DNA of 64,000 nt from Rhynchopus sp. YZ270_cl-10 (taxonomy: Eukaryota; Euglenozoa; Diplonemea; Diplonemida; Diplonemidae). The stretch lies in contig OZ037890.1 of NCBI GenBank assembly GCA_964035575.1, forward strand, positions 992,001 through 1,056,000. The letters are read 5' to 3'. The translations under genes were made by a program, and so were the position numbers. This document shows, piece after piece, positions 60,279 to 64,000 of this stretch (position 1 is the stretch's first letter; each line of letters opens with the position of its first letter). The notes under the pieces are model-generated. The model was not told the DNA's origin. It was given only the letters and a program-made list of their open reading frames with translations, and searched no databases.

Positions 60279-61508
60279 ATGGAGATATGGTTTGAATGCA
60301 CAACATCTGGACAACGCTGTGCTGCAGAGGTGGGGGAGAGTTGCAGTGTTGCAGATCTGCAGGAGCGTGCTGTTGCGGTGTTGTACCCACAGGGCGTGTT
60401 GTCGGCCGAGGCAGTGGGGCTGTGTGTGGATGGTGCTGATGGTGAGGTGCTGGCACCGGAGGTTCTGATTGCCGACACCGCACTGTGCGCAGGCGGGACT
60501 GTCTATGTACGGAAGCAGGATGTACAGCAGCAGGATGCGGACAGCAGTGGTGGTGTGTGGGTGCCGAAGTGCTATACCGATACTGTAACAGGCTCCATCG
60601 GAGATGTATGCGAGGACACACTTGTAATTGGTGGCGAACGCGCCGTCGCCATCAACCTCGTCACCACCGAGGTCACGCCTCTCCCTGCCATTGGCGGAGA
60701 TCTGTGCAACATACTTCTCATGCCACGCCACATCGTCTACTGCAGTGACCTGAGTGATGTGCACTTTAGACCGCGGGACAGTGGTGCAGAGGTCGTGGTC
60801 CGTGTGGCACGCATAAAGGTTGTCAGGCTTGTGGCCATGCGGGTCACCGAGACGGTGCTGATTGGGACCAGTCGGCAGATCGTACAGTACTCCTGCGAGG
60901 GGGTGAAGATGCGCACCATTGCTTACCGTGGGCGCTCCTTTGCGGTGTCACCCTGCGAGACCCTGTTCTTGACCAATATATACTACGGATACGCGAGCCC
61001 GCACAGCAACAGATCACAGCCGTACATTGGGGTGTACCGTCTGGACACCCCTGAGCTCCGTGAGGTGCACCGTGTGGACACAGGGTGTCCGTCTTTCATG
61101 TTGCAGCCGTCGTTTTCGCCCGACGCAAGCCTCGCAGTGTTGAGCTGTGGCGGCAACCACACCGTCCGCACCATTGACATCACCTCCGGGAAGGCGCTCT
61201 GCAGACTGCCCAAGAGGGTGCGCCGTGCGAGTAGCGCCTGCTTCAGTGCGTGCTCGCAATACCTCTTCACGGCGAGCATGGGAAGTGTGCAGCAGTGGGA
61301 CGCACGCAGTGGAGCACCCATGGGATGCATCCCTGTGAACTTCCCGTCGTCAGTGCATACCTCGACAGACGGGCGCAAGCTGGTCGTCGTGGGATACACC
61401 ATATCCGTGCTCGACATTGCTGCCATCAACGCCCTGGCGCAAGGTCCCCGTAAGAAACGAACTGTTGTGGCAACGGAGTCACGCTGCAGTGGGTGTGTGT
61501 GTTCGTGA
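60279..61508 (+). CDS. Ubiquitin-like plus WD40 protein, copy 3 (409 aa)
   Basis: The start is at 60279 behind the conserved CCTCACAG (60264). An upstream open extension runs into the transposon and is not used. The ubiquitin-like part is identical or nearly so to copy 2. The propeller has its own loop changes: YCSDLSDVHFRPRDSG, VRVARIKVVRLVAMRV, a 12-13-residue insertion YGYASPHSNRSQ before PYIGVYRLDTPEL, and PKRVRRASSACFSACSQYL. It ends KKRTVVATESRCSGCVCS like the others. Removing the inserted transposon, it would lie about 1.65 kb after the start of copy 2, so this is a three-gene tandem array. Confidence 0.88.
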   Translation: MEIWFECTTSGQRCAAEVGESCSVADLQERAVAVLYPQGVLSAEAVGLCVDGADGEVLAPEVLIADTALCAGGTVYVRKQDVQQQDADSSGGVWVPKCYTDTVTGSIGDVCEDTLVIGGERAVAINLVTTEVTPLPAIGGDLCNILLMPRHIVYCSDLSDVHFRPRDSGAEVVVRVARIKVVRLVAMRVTETVLIGTSRQIVQYSCEGVKMRTIAYRGRSFAVSPCETLFLTNIYYGYASPHSNRSQPYIGVYRLDTPELREVHRVDTGCPSFMLQPSFSPDASLAVLSCGGNHTVRTIDITSGKALCRLPKRVRRASSACFSACSQYLFTASMGSVQQWDARSGAPMGCIPVNFPSSVHTSTDGRKLVVVGYTISVLDIAAINALAQGPRKKRTVVATESRCSGCVCS

Positions 61509-61770
61509 AGGCTTAACTCTCGCATTTAACTCTTTTCTTTGTTTTTGCCCCTTCTCTTAAGAACATGCTTCAGTAAGATGTTGCAGCCATCCTATCTTCT
61601 CTCGTGGGTTCTCGCAGCAGCGTGGTGCCTTTTTCAGTCGGGTGTGCACAATGTGCATATTCACAGTATTCCTTTCTGGGGGTCGGTATTTTCCCATTTT
61701 CAACTTACCTTCCTTCACCCCCCCTGTAAGGGTAACCGTAGGTGAAGTAAGGTATAGTATTGAAATCGAT

Positions 61771-61789
61771 GTGGGGGGGGGGGGGGGGG
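61771..61789 (+). repeat. Poly(G) run next to the palindrome
   Basis: An uninterrupted G run of about 17 nt abutting TAGGGG. A second G run (62982-62991) follows the other end, so the palindromic element may have inserted into a G tract. Confidence 0.7.
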
Positions 61790-62981
61790 TAGGGGATACG
61801 ACTCCAGCCATTTTGGCTGGGACCAAACGCACGGAAAATTCATTTGGCATTATCTGGCCATCTCCAAGGCAACTGCGGGTGAAAAACACCCTCAGAGTGG
61901 GTCACAGGGGGCCTGTGGGTCGAAAAACGACCCAGAAGCCACCCCAGAATACAAAAAAATGGAAAAAAATAGTGAAAAAACGGCTTTTTTCACGTTTTGG
62001 CCACTTTGGGCAAAATAGCGATTTTTCGAGAAAAAAATCAAAAACCGGGATATTTTTTGACATCACAAAGCCTCCTTTGGCACAAATATACCCCAAAAGT
62101 GGCCTGTGAGTCCATTCCAACCTGTTTTGGACATATTTGACACTTTTGGAAGTGTTTTTTTGGTGTTTTTAGGTCAAAAAAATGCCCAAGACGTCCCCAA
62201 GACATCCCCAAGACACTTTGCACACCCCCTGTTACGGTCATATTTTTTTCGTTTTTTTGCCTGAAACCCCCAAAATACCCCTCCCGGACCCCACATAGTC
62301 CCGAATATCCATCACACACCCACTCAGAGTGAGTAGAAGCACCCCAAAAAAAATATTTTTTAAAGCCCTTCAACTTCAACATGGATGCTGCCGAAACTGA
62401 AGCACAATTTTAGGGCTTTAAAAAATATTTTTTTTGGGGTGCTTCTACTCACTCTGAGTGGGTGTGTGATGGATATTCGGGACTATGTGGGGTCCGGGAG
62501 GGGTATTTTGGGGGTTTCAGGCAAAAAAACGAAAAAAATATGACCGTAACAGGGGGTGTGCAAAGTGTCTTGGGGATGTCTTGGGGACGTCTTGGGCATT
62601 TTTTTGACCTAAAAACACCAAAAAAACACTTCCAAAAGTGTCAAATATGTCCAAAACAGGTTGGAATGGACTCACAGGCCACTTTTGGGGTATATTTGTG
62701 CCAAAGGAGGCTTTGTGATGTCAAAAAATATCCCGGTTTTTGATTTTTTTCTCGAAAAATCGCTATTTTGCCCAAAGTGGCCAAAACGTGAAAAAAGCCG
62801 TTTTTTCACTATTTTTTTCCATTTTTTTGTATTCTGGGGTGGCTTCTGGGTCGTTTTTCGACCCACAGGCCCCCTGTGACCCACTCTGAGGGTGTTTTTC
62901 ACCCGCAGTTGCCTTGGAGATGACCAGATAATGCCAAATGAATTTTCCGTGCGCAAAAAATGGCTGGAGTCGTACCCCCTA
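61790..62981. mobile_element. 1.19-kb palindromic element
   Basis: Two arms of about 580 bp in inverted orientation (61790-62369 and 62412-62981) with a 42-nt spacer. Translations of the two arms are identical over long stretches, so identity is close to complete. Differences lie mainly at the outer ends (GGGATACGACTCC against GGGTACGACTCC). Both ends carry TA. No protein of known type is encoded; identical open frames in both arms follow from the symmetry. It is likely a foldback transposon or an inverted duplication. Confidence 0.85.
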
Positions 62982-63084
62982 GGGGGGGGGGGAAAGGGTC
63001 AATTTTACAAAACCAGATTTTGAGGAAAATTTTAGCTGAAAATTTGCCCCACGTATAAGCAACCGGGCTCATATTTCTCAAAAT

Positions 63085-63170
63085 TTAAGTGGTCAAAAAT
63101 TTGTCCAATTTTCGAGATTGACCCCACCACTGCACGGGCGGATCCCAAAAATGCAAATAAGGACCCTTTT
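63085..63170 (-). repeat. Dispersed repeat R2, copy c (diverged)
   Basis: GAGATTGACCCCACCACTGC, then GGGCGGATCCCAAAAATGCA, collinear with 8500-8575. Confidence 0.6.
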
Positions 63171-63925
63171 TAATTTGTTCTCTTGAAATGTGTAATTTCA
63201 AGTTTTCTAGAAAAAAATAACAACTGATCCTACAAGGGTTGAAGGAAGGTGTGTGGAAAACAACAACAAAACAAGGAATTGCTAAGAAAAAGAACGAGGT
63301 GTGCTGTGGGAAACTCCGCGCGATTTTCGAAACCAACATAGCAGCCTGGCGCTTTGCTGGGTGGTGATGATGCGCATGATGTGCTCGACGACAGTTAGTC
63401 GTCTGTGTTCCTTGCGCACTCCTCCTCCGGCGACGACGATGAGTGGGAGGCTGTGGACGACGACGAAGCGGAACACGCCGACCATCGATCGAGCAAATGG
63501 TGCTGGACGAAGAGGGGTCTGAGGGTGACAGCCCCCGTTCTTGAACGTTTCAAGTGCAGGCGTCCCAGTGGTTGTGGCAGCGTTTTCGCATACCTGCAGA
63601 AGAGCAGAGTGTAGATTATTTCTACAGGGCGGTGTTCAGTAGTGTGGGTCCCCCCATAACCACAGCACACCCCGTTTTTTTTCCGATAGCAATTACTTGT
63701 TTTTTTTTCCCTTGATAAATTGACGCCGTGTAGTCGCCTGGCTTTTCTTTTTCCGGCAGTGCGAAAGTACAATACCCGGACTACTTTTGTGTGATCTCCA
63801 CGCAGCCGTCACTTTCCTATCTTGTGTTTCGTGGATACCGATTTTCTGCGTTTTTACTTTACTTTTTTTTTGAAAACTTGGTTGTATTAGTGTAGCCACC
63901 CTAGACATACAGCGCACTCGAGTGT

Positions 63926-63985
63926 ATTATCGGATACGATAATAATTTTCGTATGGAATTATCGCATATTATCGGATACGATAAT
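63926..63985. repeat. Repeated palindrome at the window edge
   Basis: ATTATCGGATACGATAAT occurs at 63926-63943 and 63968-63985. Each copy is an inverted ATTATCG / CGATAAT. It could be the end of a further inverted-repeat element that continues beyond the window. Confidence 0.65.
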
Positions 63986-64000
63986 GCACGATAATTTTTT

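Larger units (their letters stand above)
62982..64000. other. Gene-poor end of the window
   Basis: Holds repeat R2 in part (63085-63170), a 34-bp word shared with 34958 (63872-63905) and inverted AT motifs at the edge. A short acidic frame at 63405-63614 (SSGDDDEWEAVDDDEAEHAD) has the flavour of a transposase N-terminus, but there is no domain to support it. Confidence 0.45.

Noticed and set aside
62038-62956. Paired identical frames on both strands
   Set aside because: The duplication follows from the palindrome; the peptides have no domain and are rich in Phe/Lys from AT-rich DNA.
63301-63614. Short acidic frame resembling a transposase N-terminus
   Set aside because: Only composition supports it; no catalytic domain or inverted ends were found in the window.

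Overview
The window looks like nuclear DNA of a diplonemid or close euglenozoan. The strongest clue is a 39-nt stretch at 26176-26214 that begins ACCAACGAT and ends ACAGTTTCTGTACTTCATTG. It has the layout of euglenozoan spliced leaders: the trypanosome leader shares the AACG start, the ACAGTTTCTGTAC core and the ATTG end, and from memory the Diplonema leader is closer still. Supporting signs are pyrimidine tracts ending in AG just upstream of many start codons (candidate trans-splice acceptors), a few GT-AG introns, long gene-poor intergenic DNA full of simple repeats, and a tyrosine-recombinase retroelement with the gag, YR, RT-RNaseH order known from trypanosomatid VIPER elements. The species is not identified.

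Layout. 1-3741: the 3' part of a glucose/sorbosone dehydrogenase-like membrane protein with a huge Thr/Pro/Ala/Val repeat stalk. 3742-11891: no convincing gene, but MITE-like inverted-repeat elements, hairpins and expanded microsatellites. 11892-12230: small NTF2-like protein. 13539-16532: three-exon CLC chloride channel/transporter with altered filter motifs. 17983-18309 (minus): small Cys/His-rich protein. 18943-20043: ubiquitin-like plus WD40 protein. 20436-20767: solo terminal-repeat unit of the retroelement. 20798-25730: a coiled-coil protein, a SAM-domain protein and a possibly kinesin-derived protein. 26072-31089: full YR retroelement inserted in a (CTCCA)n array. 31378-34244: acidic coiled-coil protein with at least one intron. 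37036-38565: unknown protein. 39072-48368: one two-exon gene for a 3,038-residue protein with LRR, papain-like, hemopexin-like and discoidin-like parts. 49113-61508: three recent paralogues of a ubiquitin-like plus WD40 gene. The second and third are separated by a 7.6-kb inverted-repeat insertion with an 8-bp target duplication (hAT-like), which itself contains an Ingi/I-like LINE. 61790-62981: a 1.2-kb near-perfect palindrome. 63-64 kb: repeats only.

The most striking observation is that the first terminal repeat of the YR retroelement contains the spliced leader joined exactly at the position of an AG acceptor in the element's own second repeat. This is best read as a trans-spliced transcript that was reverse transcribed and became the genomic copy. 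Other leads are a LINE whose ORF2 lacks an ATG and follows ORF1 in frame across one TGA with a 2A-like NPGP motif, a young Ub-WD40 family with changes concentrated in loops, a recurring intergenic hairpin motif, and CLC and papain-like proteins with replaced key residues.
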